From Thalassotalea agarivorans (lineage in GTDB: Bacteria; Pseudomonadota; Gammaproteobacteria; Enterobacterales; Alteromonadaceae), in contig NZ_AP027363.1 in assembly GCF_030295955.1 (NCBI RefSeq), positions 1,798,001 to 1,862,000 of the forward strand: a DNA stretch of 64,000 nt, given 5' to 3'. Shown piece after piece: positions 45,701-54,894 of this stretch. Position numbers and translations under genes: made by a program. The notes under the pieces were generated by a model that was given only the letters and a program-made list of their open reading frames with translations, was not told where the DNA came from and ran no database searches. How positions within the stretch are numbered: position 1 is the first letter of the stretch; each line of letters begins with the position of its first letter.

Positions 45701-46285
45701 TTGCTCGGTGAAGATCAAAGCGGTCAAATGAGTCAGATTGGTTTTAGCCTGTATATGGAAATGTTAGATGAAGCGGTTGCGGCATTAAAAGAAGGTAAGC
45801 AACCTACCCTAGAAAACTTGCAATCTAGACAAGCTGAAGTAGAACTCAGAGTACCTGCGCTTATTCCTGACGACTATATTTTTGATGTGAGCTTGCGTTT
45901 AAGCATTTACAAACGTATTGCCAGTTGTAAGTCAAAAGATGATTTAGATGAAATCCAAGTGGAGCTTATAGACCGTTTCGGCCTGTTGCCACAAGCCACT
46001 AAAAACCTTGTGCATGTCGCCAAGTTAAAACTTAAAGCGCAGCAACTTGGCATTGAAGGGTTAGATTTAGGCCCAGCTGGTGGCGCCATAGAATTTAGCC
46101 AGGAAACGCCTGTAGACCCTATGTTTATACTCGGATTAATTCAAGCACAGCCGACTGTGTATAGTATGGATGGCGCAACTAAACTTAAAATTAAACACAG
46201 TACTGATAGCGCGGAGGCTCGCTTTAGTTTTGTTGCCGCGCTATTAAGTGACTTGGACAAGTCGGTAAAAGCAACAAAGAAATAA
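42767..46285 (+). CDS. mfd: Transcription-repair coupling factor Mfd
   Basis: 1172 aa, close to the usual 1150. Order: UvrB-homology domains (1-350), RNA polymerase-interacting CarD-like domain (about 490-560, QPVVHIDHGIGRYQG), superfamily 2 helicase with Walker A CGDVGFGKTEVA, DEEH box and TATPIPRTL, then the RecG-like TRG region and the regulatory C-terminal domain. It removes stalled RNA polymerase and recruits UvrA for transcription-coupled repair. Confidence 0.98.
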   Translation: MSKTTTLFSPILAKSDGGNPDKKSWHQLYGSSSSVALLEAAQSAQSPIVLITHDTPSALKYVQELESINQNKLDICLFPDWETLPYDTFSPHQDIISERLATLHKLSQIQQGIVIVPVNTSLQRLAPKQYLDGNVLIISQGDKKDLHAMRQSLEASGYRAVDQVMEHGEFSARGAILDLFPMGSNTPYRLDFFDDEIDEIRLFDPDNQRSKDKVSSINLLPAHEFPTDKAGINLFRSQYRDAFSATTAKESIYHQVSSGIMPAGIEYYLPLFFEQTNTLFDYLPANACVVLSGDVEKAIGQYWGDINYRYEDRRYDPLRPLLEPQKLFLDEVAFFTAIKPFDRITITLNQEQAGLTKAGQVLFSVNPLPDLAVNHQLKQPFDKLNQYIGDEHAAHRFIFVAESQGRRETLLELLNNNKIKPTEYASIAEFTEDNEPYGICVNHLNQGFSFQTTGRAAKHAIAVITENELLGERVKQAKRRGKQHEVQTDAIFKNLAELSIGQPVVHIDHGIGRYQGLQTLDTGGMTTEFLVLEYAKSSKLYVPVASLHLISRYSGTDAEQAPLHSLGKDTWSKAKQKAAEKIRDVAADLLDIYAKRETSSGFAFKYDKHEARAFAESFGFEPTVDQEIAINAVTNDMISPRTMDRLVCGDVGFGKTEVAMRAAFIAVHNSKQVALLVPTTLLAQQHYENFKDRFANLPVNIEVLSRFKTAKQQAEIVSKVENGQIDILVGTHKLLQDTIKYNDLGLLIVDEEHRFGVKQKEKIKKLRANVDILTLTATPIPRTLNMAMGGMRDLSIIATPPAKRLAVKTFVRQKDDALTREAILREILRGGQVYFLHNNVDTIERTARDIEALVPEARVVIAHGQMRERELERIMSDFYHQKFNVLVCTTIIETGIDVPTANTIIMDRADHLGLAQLHQLRGRVGRSHHQAYAYLLTPHEKVMTKDARKRLEAIASLEDLGAGFTLATHDLEIRGAGELLGEDQSGQMSQIGFSLYMEMLDEAVAALKEGKQPTLENLQSRQAEVELRVPALIPDDYIFDVSLRLSIYKRIASCKSKDDLDEIQVELIDRFGLLPQATKNLVHVAKLKLKAQQLGIEGLDLGPAGGAIEFSQETPVDPMFILGLIQAQPTVYSMDGATKLKIKHSTDSAEARFSFVAALLSDLDKSVKATKK

Positions 46286-46367
46286 TGTGCGAATCCACAT
46301 TTTGCGCTTTTTAAGCGAGTAATTTTTGTTATTATCAACACGTAAAATAAAAAAAGTAGGATATTCA

Positions 46368-47879
46368 ATGAAGATAAAGCCTATTGTGGCACTCCTTTCA
46401 ATGCTGAGCGTTAGCACCATTGCTAACGAGCAGGAAAAGGACGAACTTGCACTTCAAGATCGCTGGTTTGAAGTAGAAGTTATCTTGTTTAGCCAACTAC
46501 AAGTTGACACCAAAGAACACTTTCCAAACGAGCAAGAGCTACCACCGCTGCCTAGCTACGACGATACACAAGATCTGTTGAGCGAATTCATCATAGCGCA
46601 CAACAACTATGAACAAGCCAAGCTTGCTGCAGAAGAAAGCACAGAGCAATCACTTGATGCGACAGCAGTACCACAAGCTTTCGTTAATGTTTGCGTAACA
46701 GAGCAAGATAGTGAGCTTGAAACGCCTGATGAAAGCGCAATAACCACCGCGGATAAAACTGAGGTTATAGCGAGCAATGGTGACACCATGCAAGGCTCAA
46801 TTGTTAGCGGTCCATCTGACATCAGCGCTGCGCAGCAAGGTGATGAATCAGCAGACACGCCTTTAGAAAAAGATGAAACGCTAGATCAGCAAGAAACCGT
46901 TGAAGTGGTTAAAACAGAAGAAGAACTTGCCTTTGACGCACTTGCAGAGTCACTGCAACAAAGCCCTGAAAACATGCCATTAACCCTTGGTTTTGACGGC
47001 GAGACTAGCGTGCATTGTCAGCAGCCTTATATCGTTGCCAAGGCAGAATTACAGCTAAATGACGTAGTAACAAAGCTTAAAAATAGTAAAAACTTTAAAC
47101 CGCTATTACACGTTGCTTGGCGAGAAAAACCTCAATTACCTGAACTTGCAACGGCGTTTCGTTTGTACGCAGGCGACAATCAAGTAGCGCAGTATCAAAA
47201 AGTTCATGACGCTGTTTTTGGTGTAGAAGAAAGCGACGATGAAAATGTTGATGGAAGCGAACTAAACGCTGAAGACACTAACCAGCAAACAACTGAATTA
47301 GCTGATGCTGAGCAGGCACAAATGGCCGATCCTTTTGGCGACTTTGTTACCGTTGAACCCACAACGAGTGCTGCAATCGACGAAACTTACGAAGAGCCTA
47401 ACCCTTTAGCGCAGCAAATTGCTTATATAGTAGATCAAATTGATGAGATTGATGAATCGTCAAAAACGCTATTACTCAATCAACTCGATAAGCCATCTTT
47501 GATTAAACGAGAGTTTCAAATCAGTGATACCGATGAAGATGTGGCGACAGTCACATTGCCTTTGCCTACTCACCCATGGGAAGTAGACGGTTTATTTAGA
47601 GTGCATTTAGATCATTATTTGTACATTACGGCAGACTTTAACGTGTTAAGCCAGTCTTACGGTGCATTGGTTGATAAAACTTTAGAGCCAGAACAAGAAA
47701 TCGCGTTTAAGAGCCTACGCATGCAGCAAAACCGCCGAGTTCGTAGTGGAGAAATCCATTATTTTGATCACCCTTATATGGGCATGATTGTACAAATACG
47801 TAAATTTGAGCCCCCTGTTGAAGCATCCGACGAGGAAGAAGACGCAGAGGCAACTAAAGAAGAGACTAACAATGGATAA
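46368..47879 (+). CDS. csiV: CsiV-family peptidoglycan-synthesis accessory protein
   Basis: 503 aa from the ATG that starts the signal peptide (MKIKPIVALLSMLSVSTIANE), preceded by GTAGGAT; the longer frame from 46326 is rejected. The mature start DRWFEVEVILFSQ and the C-terminal part VDGLFRVHLDHYLYITADFN are typical of CsiV. Vibrio CsiV activates LpoA and thus the penicillin-binding protein PBP1a. The middle third is very acidic and low in conservation, probably disordered. It overlaps the DUF1244 gene by 8 bp. Its place after mfd is conserved in related genera as far as I recall. Confidence 0.85.
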   Translation: MKIKPIVALLSMLSVSTIANEQEKDELALQDRWFEVEVILFSQLQVDTKEHFPNEQELPPLPSYDDTQDLLSEFIIAHNNYEQAKLAAEESTEQSLDATAVPQAFVNVCVTEQDSELETPDESAITTADKTEVIASNGDTMQGSIVSGPSDISAAQQGDESADTPLEKDETLDQQETVEVVKTEEELAFDALAESLQQSPENMPLTLGFDGETSVHCQQPYIVAKAELQLNDVVTKLKNSKNFKPLLHVAWREKPQLPELATAFRLYAGDNQVAQYQKVHDAVFGVEESDDENVDGSELNAEDTNQQTTELADAEQAQMADPFGDFVTVEPTTSAAIDETYEEPNPLAQQIAYIVDQIDEIDESSKTLLLNQLDKPSLIKREFQISDTDEDVATVTLPLPTHPWEVDGLFRVHLDHYLYITADFNVLSQSYGALVDKTLEPEQEIAFKSLRMQQNRRVRSGEIHYFDHPYMGMIVQIRKFEPPVEASDEEEDAEATKEETNNG

Positions 47880-48159
47880 ACAAGACCAAATTCAAGCAGC
47901 GGTATTTAGACGCTTATTAGCTCATTTAGATGCTAGAAAAGATGTGCAAAACATTGAACTAATGAACCTTGCCGGTTTTTGTAGAAATTGCTTTTCTAAG
48001 TGGACAGTCGCCGAAGCTGAAAAGTTGGGTGTTAGTGTAGATATCGACGAAGCACGTGAACAAGTTTACGGCATGCCTTACAGCGAGTGGAAAGAAAAAC
48101 ACCAGCTACCGGCAACTCCAGAGCAATTAGCGAAATTTGAGCAATTGAATAAAAAATAG
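47872..48159 (+). CDS. DUF1244 family protein
   Basis: 95 aa from the ATG at 47872, which overlaps the end of csiV; the frame upstream of it is only shadow. The conserved core GFCRNCFSKW and the YGMPYSEWKEKHQ segment identify DUF1244 (SMc04008-like), a small helical protein of unknown function. Its Cys-x2-Cys suggests metal binding. It is translationally coupled to csiV and followed by a terminator. Confidence 0.88.
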   Translation: MDKQDQIQAAVFRRLLAHLDARKDVQNIELMNLAGFCRNCFSKWTVAEAEKLGVSVDIDEAREQVYGMPYSEWKEKHQLPATPEQLAKFEQLNKK

Positions 48160-48172
48160 CCTCCAGCAACTC

Positions 48173-48203
48173 AAAAAAAGCGGCACCCTAGCCGCTTTTT
48201 TTT
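48173..48203 (+). terminator. Terminator of the mfd-csiV-DUF1244 region
   Basis: AAAGCGGC / GCCGCTTT stem with an ACCCTA loop, then eight T. Confidence 0.9.
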
Positions 48204-48377
48204 CGCCTAAAATTCAACATTTTGCGTTAAATGATATTTTGTATACGAAAATAGTCGTAAAAACTTCTGTTCATTTGTTGAAAATTGATTAATAATGCGC
48301 CTCTACATAAATTTTACAAATTTTTAGCAAAGCTGATGTGACGCTTTATCGCACAGGTTTATGCTGTACTGACAATA

Positions 48378-49712
48378 ATGATAAGACGTTTCTACATTGT
48401 ATTTTTTTGCTTGATAGGTTACCTAGCAACTGCCTTCTTTTGGTATAACTTTAGCCTTCATTCAGACAATTTAGTGTCAACGAGCTATTACGAGTTTCAA
48501 ATACTGGTTATGGTGATCTTGTCGCCGTTATTGCTCAAATTCCTAGTACAACTGTTCGTCTTGCCCATTTATCGAATGAAGATGAATCGGATTAATCAAA
48601 GCTTTGCTGAGCGACAAAAACCACTACCTGGCGTCTCCATTCTTATTCCGGCCTACAATGAACAAGTTGGCATCGTATCCACTATAAAGTCAGTATTGGC
48701 AACGGGCTACCCCAACCTTCAAATTGTCATTATTGACGACGGTTCAACAGATAATACAAACGCACTAGTAACTTCGTTTATCGAAAAGCAAGCGAGTGAA
48801 GTACAACAAAACATCACCCTACTCTCTATTGAAAATGGTGGTAAAGCGAATGCACTGAACCACGGTTTAAAACACGCCAACAAAGAGTTAGTGATGACAG
48901 TAGACGCCGACTGTTTGGTGGAAAAAAATGCCATTTTACACACGGTAAAACAGTTTAACTGCCCCCTTGTTGGCGCTGTTGCAGGTAATGTCGTCATCGG
49001 TAACAAGAACAAATTTATCGAGCTAGTTCAGCAACTAGAGTATCTATGTGGTTTCTTCTTTCGTCGCTCTGATGCGGTATTCAATTCGGTAATGATTATA
49101 GGCGGCGCTGCAGCAACCTATCGCAGAGACGTGTTAAATCAAGTCGGTGGCTTTGACTGTGATACCGTTACTGAAGATATTGAAATTGCGCTACGAATTT
49201 TAGGGCACGGCTATAAAACCCGTTATGCGTCAGACGCTATTACCTACACTGAAGGCCCTAATGATTTGCGAAGTTGGTGTAAGCAGCGGTTACGTTGGAA
49301 ATTTGGTCGTTTTCAAGCGTTGCTTAAATACAGACATTTGTTTTTCAGTACGAAAGCAACCTACAGCAACTATTTAACATTCTTAACCTTGCCTGCAGCC
49401 ATTTACGCAGAGTTTATTTTGTTGCTTCAACCGTTGTTGCTACTTTGCTTTTTCGGTTTTGCCTTTGCTACCAATGTATATGCACCGATTGCAGTCGCAA
49501 TGACCATTTCGATGTGCATCATTAGCATGCAAGTACTGTTAGATCCTAAGCCGAAATATCACAGTAATTTGTTACTGCTAGCTCCAATTGCTTGGTGTTT
49601 ATTTTACATTGTTGAAATGATTGAATATCAAGCGCTGATAAGAAGCCTTAAACGCCTAGTGAAGAAACAATCGCTGCAATGGCAGCATTGGGTGAGGATC
49701 GGAATCAAATAA
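48378..49712 (+). CDS. Processive family 2 glycosyltransferase (PgaC/IcaA-like)
   Basis: 444 aa. Two N-terminal transmembrane helices (about 5-25 and 38-58), a GT-A domain with ILIPAYNE, IVIIDDGSTDNT, NGGKANALN, VDADC and TEDIEIALRI (D,D,D signature), and the QRLRW product-binding motif; then three C-terminal membrane helices (about 330-410). This is the processive beta-glycan synthase layout of poly-N-acetylglucosamine or hyaluronan-type synthases. No pgaA/B/D partner is adjacent, so the polymer is unknown. Confidence 0.87.
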   Translation: MIRRFYIVFFCLIGYLATAFFWYNFSLHSDNLVSTSYYEFQILVMVILSPLLLKFLVQLFVLPIYRMKMNRINQSFAERQKPLPGVSILIPAYNEQVGIVSTIKSVLATGYPNLQIVIIDDGSTDNTNALVTSFIEKQASEVQQNITLLSIENGGKANALNHGLKHANKELVMTVDADCLVEKNAILHTVKQFNCPLVGAVAGNVVIGNKNKFIELVQQLEYLCGFFFRRSDAVFNSVMIIGGAAATYRRDVLNQVGGFDCDTVTEDIEIALRILGHGYKTRYASDAITYTEGPNDLRSWCKQRLRWKFGRFQALLKYRHLFFSTKATYSNYLTFLTLPAAIYAEFILLLQPLLLLCFFGFAFATNVYAPIAVAMTISMCIISMQVLLDPKPKYHSNLLLLAPIAWCLFYIVEMIEYQALIRSLKRLVKKQSLQWQHWVRIGIK

Positions 49713-49718
49713 GCCGAT

Positions 49719-50549
49719 TTACTCGGCTTTTTCAGGATAACGCAGTAAATACTGCGCCTTCATTAGTTGGTTAAACTGCGATAACACTGAACCTTTGTGT
49801 TGATGCTTATTAAGCGACACCAAATCAATCTTTAACTGATTGTTGTCGTCAAATTGGCTTGCAAACGTACCCATCATTGGCGATTCAAATTGCCCTTGTG
49901 TTATCAATTCCAATACATGATTGCCAAACTGAAACGCTTCATATTCATTTAACAAGGTTAAAAAATCACTAAACGACGCACCAGAGAGTGTACTTTGCGT
50001 TTTAAATGCCGCCAAATATCCTTTTGCCAATACACTCTTTTGGTTGTTAGCCTGTTGAAATTGATAGGCATGTCGCGTTTCGTGAAGCAAAAACGCCAGT
50101 GGTGCGTATACTTCCATGTCTTTAAGCTTGTCTGGGTTTAGATAAACTAAGCCACTGCCCGGAAAACGAATGTCAAACACAAAATTTACCGCGCGACTGG
50201 GATACAAGGTGTTATTGATAACAAGTGTTGGCGGCACAATGCCCAGTGTTTGGCATTCAATTTCAAACACTCGCGGAAGCAACGCCATACGCTGTTCAAA
50301 ACTTAGCGACTGCCAATTTTCTAGCGCTTGATACAAGTCTTTGTCTTGTTTAAGCACCTCAACTAAAGCTACGGCGTCTTTGGCTCTTTGCTTGTGTGCT
50401 TGTTCTAACCAAGCAAGGTTTTGCTCCGATAGTGCATAAGCCTGTGGCGCCTCTGCTTGTTTGTCTGCATTGGCATAAAATGCGGCTTCATTAGCAACAC
50501 TCTGCCCCGCGCAAAGTAATACTAACGTTGCGATTAACGACTTTTTCAT
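49719..50549 (-). CDS. Secreted protein with an HExxH-like motif, unknown function
   Basis: 276 aa with a signal peptide (MKKSLIATLVLLCAGQSVA). The centre contains LLHETRHAYQFQQ (around residue 157), a zinc-peptidase-like H-E-x-x-H motif, preceded by GSGLVYLNPDKL. No named peptidase family is recognised, so proteolytic activity is only inferred. It begins one base before the QueE gene's stop and is convergent with the glycosyltransferase gene. Confidence 0.65.
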   Translation of the reverse strand: MKKSLIATLVLLCAGQSVANEAAFYANADKQAEAPQAYALSEQNLAWLEQAHKQRAKDAVALVEVLKQDKDLYQALENWQSLSFEQRMALLPRVFEIECQTLGIVPPTLVINNTLYPSRAVNFVFDIRFPGSGLVYLNPDKLKDMEVYAPLAFLLHETRHAYQFQQANNQKSVLAKGYLAAFKTQSTLSGASFSDFLTLLNEYEAFQFGNHVLELITQGQFESPMMGTFASQFDDNNQLKIDLVSLNKHQHKGSVLSQFNQLMKAQYLLRYPEKAE

Positions 50550-51218
50550 TTATTCGATACCAATGTATTTGTGCACTTGAATCGACAAACGCCAGTTATT
50601 TGCAATACAGGTATTGATCGCGAGTTCTGTTGCTCGTTGCTTTTGGCTAATTGGCTGTAAGTAAACTGGTTTATGATTGGCATTAAACTGATTTAACAAA
50701 GCTTTTAACTCGTCGACGTGATGCTCGGTTGCTACCGGGTGTTTGATCTCGTTTGCGCGATCGATTGCTTGCGCAAGTACCTCTAAACCGCCTTTCATAT
50801 TAATTTTAGGCGATACAGTGACCCAACATTTATCGCTAACAAGCACTTCAAATGTTCCTGATGTTTCTACTTGAATGCTGTAACCTGCATTTTCAAACGT
50901 GTCACACAATGGGCGCAAATCATACATACACGGCTCACCGCCAGTGATCACAATGTGTTTTGCTTGCCAGCCCTGCGCTTTAACAGTATCTAATAGTTGC
51001 TCTTCACTTGATGCAGACCATTTACTGGTTTCCTGCGTTTTAGCAAGCACATCAACAATGGCTATTTCATCGCTTTGCTCAACATCCCAAGTGTGTTTGG
51101 TATCACACCACGAACAGCCTACCGGACAACCTTGCAGTCGAATAAAGATAGACGGCTGCCCCGTGAAAGAGCCTTCACCCTGGATGGTTTCAAACATTTC
51201 ATTAATTTTGTAGTTCAT
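50550..51218 (-). CDS. queE: 7-carboxy-7-deazaguanine synthase
   Basis: 222 aa radical-SAM enzyme: the CX3CX2C cluster CPVGCSWC (31-38) follows IQGEGSFTGQPSIFIRLQG. VITGGEPCMYDL binds S-adenosylmethionine. It makes CDG from CPH4 in the queuosine pathway. It is divergent from queC with an 85-bp spacer holding both promoters; no preQ1 riboswitch was recognised there. Confidence 0.96.
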   Translation of the reverse strand: MNYKINEMFETIQGEGSFTGQPSIFIRLQGCPVGCSWCDTKHTWDVEQSDEIAIVDVLAKTQETSKWSASSEEQLLDTVKAQGWQAKHIVITGGEPCMYDLRPLCDTFENAGYSIQVETSGTFEVLVSDKCWVTVSPKINMKGGLEVLAQAIDRANEIKHPVATEHHVDELKALLNQFNANHKPVYLQPISQKQRATELAINTCIANNWRLSIQVHKYIGIE

Positions 51219-51303
51219 GCGGTTACGTTTAAGCTTTGCTAATTGCGTTAATAATCAAGTAAAATTGCGCTGAGCAAACTATTATACCCTAGAGAATCAA
51301 TAA

Positions 51304-51963
51304 ATGACTGAAAAAGTTGTTGTAATTTATAGCGGCGGTATGGACTCATTTACCGTGTTAAATCGTGCGCTAAAAGACGGTAAGCACGTGTATGCGTTAT
51401 CGTTCGACTATGGCCAGAAGCATGTCAAAGAGCTTGAATGCGCAGCTAAAGTGTGTGAGTCGCTGAATGTTCCTCACAAGATTATTGATATTACTGCTAT
51501 CAATCAGTTGTTAGCAGGCTCATCGCTTACAGATGATATCGATATTCCAGAGGGACATTACGAAGACGACAATATGAAGTCGACTGTGGTACCTAATCGC
51601 AACATGATTTTACTGTCTTTAGCGGTTGGTTATGCAGTATCGGTTGAAGCTAGCCAAGTATATTATGGCGCTCATAGTGGTGACCATGCGATTTATCCTG
51701 ATTGTCGACCAGAATTTGTCGAGAAAATGAATGACGTTTGCCAAATCGCTAATTACGAACCGGTTGAAATCTATAGCCCATATTTACATGTCAGCAAGAT
51801 TGATATTCTAACTGACGGTTTAAACATGGGGTTAGACTACAGTGATACGTGGACTTGTTATAATGGCCGCGAAAAAGCCTGTGGTAAATGTGGTGCCTGC
51901 CAAGAGCGCCTAGAAGCATTTGAAAAAAACAATGCGGTAGATCCTATCGCCTATGAAGGATAA
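51304..51963 (+). CDS. queC: 7-cyano-7-deazaguanine synthase
   Basis: 219 aa. ATP pyrophosphatase P-loop YSGGMDS at residues 9-15, and a C-terminal zinc-binding [16 protein letters not shown]. It converts CDG to preQ0 with ATP and ammonia. Together with the divergent queE it supplies two consecutive steps of queuosine biosynthesis. An RNA methyltransferase-like gene follows 3 bp later. Confidence 0.97.
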   Translation: MTEKVVVIYSGGMDSFTVLNRALKDGKHVYALSFDYGQKHVKELECAAKVCESLNVPHKIIDITAINQLLAGSSLTDDIDIPEGHYEDDNMKSTVVPNRNMILLSLAVGYAVSVEASQVYYGAHSGDHAIYPDCRPEFVEKMNDVCQIANYEPVEIYSPYLHVSKIDILTDGLNMGLDYSDTWTCYNGREKACGKCGACQERLEAFEKNNAVDPIAYEG

Positions 51964-51966
51964 ACC

Positions 51967-52902
51967 GTGGATCTTGCTCTGCTGATCAACCCCGCCGTTA
52001 AGGGCGCATATTTCGACGCAACTATTGAAGTAGCAAAAGCTGAGCTAGCTCTCGTTTATAGCGAGCAAGCAGAGCATGTAGCCATAGGTGCAATGGATTT
52101 TTTGCACATTAACGCGCCCTTGTCTTTGCTTCCCTCGCTGCAAAAGCTGTCTTTTGTTTACGGTGTGTTTAAGCGCAATGAAACCGAGCTAACGGCTATC
52201 GATAGTCAAGCGGCGTTTTCTCTGCATGAAGACTTTGTGTTTGGTAGCAAATTTAAAGGCAAAACAAATGAGCACCTCACCCAATTATTGCTTAACGCAG
52301 CGTTAGCGCATATCGACAAGCAAGACAATATACAGTTACTTGATCCTATGTGCGGCCGCGCAACTACGCTGCTTTGGGCGCATCGCTATGGCATCAATAG
52401 TAAAGGTATAGAACTAGATACGCGTGCTGTTGATGATGTAACACGCAACCTTAAAAAATGGGTTAAGTTACACCGTGTAAAACATAAGATCAGCGATGGC
52501 TTTATTGGTAAAGCGAATAAACAAGGTAAGCACAAGTTTGTAGATTTCACTGCAAATGGTAGCAATTTACGCGTTATTCAAGGAAGTTGTGAACAAGCTG
52601 ATACGTTAATTAAGAAAGGGAAATTCGATATTATCGCCAGCGATATTCCATACGGCGTTCAACACTTTAGTAGCGACAATACCCGTAACCCTATCGCAGT
52701 TATAGAAAAATCACTGCCTGTTTGGGAAAAATTGTTAGCTCACGAAGGCGTTATCGCGTTAGCATTTAATCGCTATATCCCGAAACGCACTGCACTGCAA
52801 AAGGTGTTCGAGCAAGCAGGCTTTAAAGACACAGGCTTTAGTTGTGAGCATCGCATGAGCGAATCAATTGTGCGAGATATCGCACTGTTTAAAAAAGCAT
52901 AA
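51967..52902 (+). CDS. UPF0020/Trm11-like SAM-dependent RNA methyltransferase
   Basis: 311 aa from GTG, 3 bp after queC. The Rossmann SAM-binding motif LLDPMCGRATTLLWAH (about 120-135) and the SDIPYGVQ catalytic-type motif (NPPY-like, about 227-234) are visible. The N-terminal half may be a THUMP-like RNA-binding domain, although degenerate. This is the layout of tRNA or rRNA N2-guanine methyltransferases. Position after queC suggests a tRNA or rRNA target, but this is inference. Confidence 0.75.
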   Translation: MDLALLINPAVKGAYFDATIEVAKAELALVYSEQAEHVAIGAMDFLHINAPLSLLPSLQKLSFVYGVFKRNETELTAIDSQAAFSLHEDFVFGSKFKGKTNEHLTQLLLNAALAHIDKQDNIQLLDPMCGRATTLLWAHRYGINSKGIELDTRAVDDVTRNLKKWVKLHRVKHKISDGFIGKANKQGKHKFVDFTANGSNLRVIQGSCEQADTLIKKGKFDIIASDIPYGVQHFSSDNTRNPIAVIEKSLPVWEKLLAHEGVIALAFNRYIPKRTALQKVFEQAGFKDTGFSCEHRMSESIVRDIALFKKA

Positions 52903-52930
52903 AAAAGCGGCTCCACAGCCGCTTTTTTTT
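52901..52930. terminator. Bidirectional terminator between the methyltransferase and TPR genes
   Basis: AAAAAAGCGGCT / AGCCGCTTTTTTTT stem with a short CCAC loop and T runs on both strands. Confidence 0.9.
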
Positions 52931-52937
52931 AACTAGG

Positions 52938-54293
52938 TTACTCTCCCTGCGAATCGCTATCTAGCATCATAGCCAATTGCAATTGATGCTGTTTTTCACG
53001 AAGCACATATTTAGTCCATTGCGTTGCCATTTTTTCACTACCATCAAACGCTTTTGCTTGTTCAAAGGCGACAATAGCTTGATCGTATTGCGCTAAGTTA
53101 AAACGCGCCATACCATCAACCAAGTGCATATCACCCTCTCTATCTAGCTGACCTTTCGTTAATGCACTACCAGCGAAATTAATCGCATGTTGCCACTGTT
53201 CCATGTTTAAGTAGGTTTGAGCAAGCATAGCATCGTACTTTCCATGCTTTGCTAACGCCGTTGCTTGTTTAAGTGGCGCTATCGCTTTTTGTTCTTCCTT
53301 TGCTGCGATGTAGGCTTGCGCGGTTAACGCTAGATGCTTTTCATTGCTTACTACACTGCCGCTTGCCATTGACGTTTTTAACAATGCCGCTGCTTTATAG
53401 GGCACGTCATGAAACATATACAACTGCGCAAGGCCAACTAGTTGGCTTTGTTTGGTGAGATAGCCCGCTTGATAAGCTGTTTCCATAACCGCCAGTTGCT
53501 TATCTTCTTGCTCAGTTTCACCATACATGCCCGCTAGCTGCACCCAATACTGTGGTTTTTCATACAGTCTCACCAACTTTTCCATCACTTCTGTGACTTT
53601 GTGTGGTTGCTTTAATTCGTAGAACGCTGCACGTTGCAGTATTAGCCAGTTTTCTTTTGGCAATTCGCCTGCTTCTTCACTCTGAGCCACGGCCAAATTG
53701 ACATAATCTGACGCTTTCAAATAGTTTTTATTTTGATAATGCGCCTGGGCAAACAATACCTGTTGCATTGGCTTTAAAGGCTTATTTATAGAGGTTTGCC
53801 AACGAGTCAAAAAGTCTAAGGTTTTATCATAGTCTTGTTGCTGCATAGCAAGTTGCGCCAGCGAATACAGGGTTGCATTGTATAAGCTATCTGGAATCGC
53901 ATCCTCTGCCACCACTTTTTCAAAGCTAGCTATCGCATTGGTTATGTCGTCATCGCCATAGTACATAAAGCCATAGAAATTCCACAGCATTGCGCGCTCA
54001 TAAGCATTTAATTGATTGATACGGGACTCTACTTGCTTAAGCACCTCAAAACCTGCAGGTTTATCCCCTGCATCTGCAAGGCTTTGCGCTCTCGCAAGTT
54101 GCGTATAGACGCGGTTTCGCATCGCCGGCACTTTAACACTGCGACTATTCTTTTTCTTTTTAACCTGTTCTGCTTTAGCTGCAAATATCGGCTGAGATAA
54201 CTGACTAGTTAGCAGTACAGGCAAGGTATAGAGCAACGATGCCATAGTGGCAAAGACAACAATGTGTTTGATTGTTTTCATCATATTACCCAT
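52938..54293 (-). CDS. TonB-cluster TPR protein
   Basis: 451 aa with a signal peptide and at least six TPR-type helical pairs (for example AYERAMLWNFYGFMYYGDDD, AQAHYQNKNYLKASDY, LNMEQWQHAINFAGSAL). It overlaps the tonB end and is the last gene of the cluster. The longest start (54293) is given; the ATG at 54284 (MMKTIKH) is equally possible. Vibrio TonB2-type clusters also end with a TPR protein, thought to assist energy transduction. Confidence 0.85.
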   Translation of the reverse strand: MGNMMKTIKHIVVFATMASLLYTLPVLLTSQLSQPIFAAKAEQVKKKKNSRSVKVPAMRNRVYTQLARAQSLADAGDKPAGFEVLKQVESRINQLNAYERAMLWNFYGFMYYGDDDITNAIASFEKVVAEDAIPDSLYNATLYSLAQLAMQQQDYDKTLDFLTRWQTSINKPLKPMQQVLFAQAHYQNKNYLKASDYVNLAVAQSEEAGELPKENWLILQRAAFYELKQPHKVTEVMEKLVRLYEKPQYWVQLAGMYGETEQEDKQLAVMETAYQAGYLTKQSQLVGLAQLYMFHDVPYKAAALLKTSMASGSVVSNEKHLALTAQAYIAAKEEQKAIAPLKQATALAKHGKYDAMLAQTYLNMEQWQHAINFAGSALTKGQLDREGDMHLVDGMARFNLAQYDQAIVAFEQAKAFDGSEKMATQWTKYVLREKQHQLQLAMMLDSDSQGE

Positions 54294-54891
54294 CTATTTC
54301 AAATGTTATGCGGTTTTGTACACCGGCCACTTCCATCGGTTGGCCATCAACAACACGCGGTTTGTATTTAAATTTTAAGGCCGCATCCATTGCCGCTCTG
54401 TCAAATATTCTTTCTGGTTTAGCTTCTACAACGATTGGATCTCTTACCGCACCATTTTTTGTCACGGTAAATTCAACAATGACGTAACCTTCGATACCGC
54501 GAGCTTGAGCGCGTCTTGGATAAACGGGAGCAACCTTAACAATCGGTAAGTAATCGCCATCACCTGAATCTAAATTAAGTCCACCAGTGAGCGCAGTTTC
54601 TGCCGCTATGTCTGCAGAAAAATCGGTAGATATCGCTTCAGCATTAGGATTCGATTGCGCCATTTGTGGTTGTTGTATTGGCGGTGGCGGCTCCTTAGGC
54701 TTTGGCGGCTTTTGAGGTTTTCTCTCTTTTTTTACCACCTGCTCTTCTTGCTTAAGACGAATGAAATCAAGCACATTACCTTTAGGTGGTTCGCTCATTG
54801 CATCCTCGCCACCTGCTATTAAGGTTTGCATCCCCCAAAGCAGTGCAAGTGTCATTGCTATAGCTAATGTTGCAGCAATAAGATAACGCAT
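54286..54891 (-). CDS. tonB: TonB-family energy transducer
   Basis: 201 aa: N-terminal membrane helix (about 4-24), proline-rich linker (KPQKPPKPKEPPPP), and the C-terminal TonB domain with VAPVYPRRAQARGIEGYVIVEF (in part YPRRAQARGIEGY). It spans the periplasm to couple the ExbB/ExbD proton channel to outer-membrane receptors; this window encodes three such receptors. 3 bp after exbD. Confidence 0.93.
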   Translation of the reverse strand: MRYLIAATLAIAMTLALLWGMQTLIAGGEDAMSEPPKGNVLDFIRLKQEEQVVKKERKPQKPPKPKEPPPPIQQPQMAQSNPNAEAISTDFSADIAAETALTGGLNLDSGDGDYLPIVKVAPVYPRRAQARGIEGYVIVEFTVTKNGAVRDPIVVEAKPERIFDRAAMDAALKFKYKPRVVDGQPMEVAGVQNRITFEIDG

Positions 54892-54894
54892 GTT

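Noticed and set aside
51219-51303. preQ1 riboswitch between queE and queC
   Set aside because: No class I pattern or stem-loop with the conserved A-rich tail was recognised.
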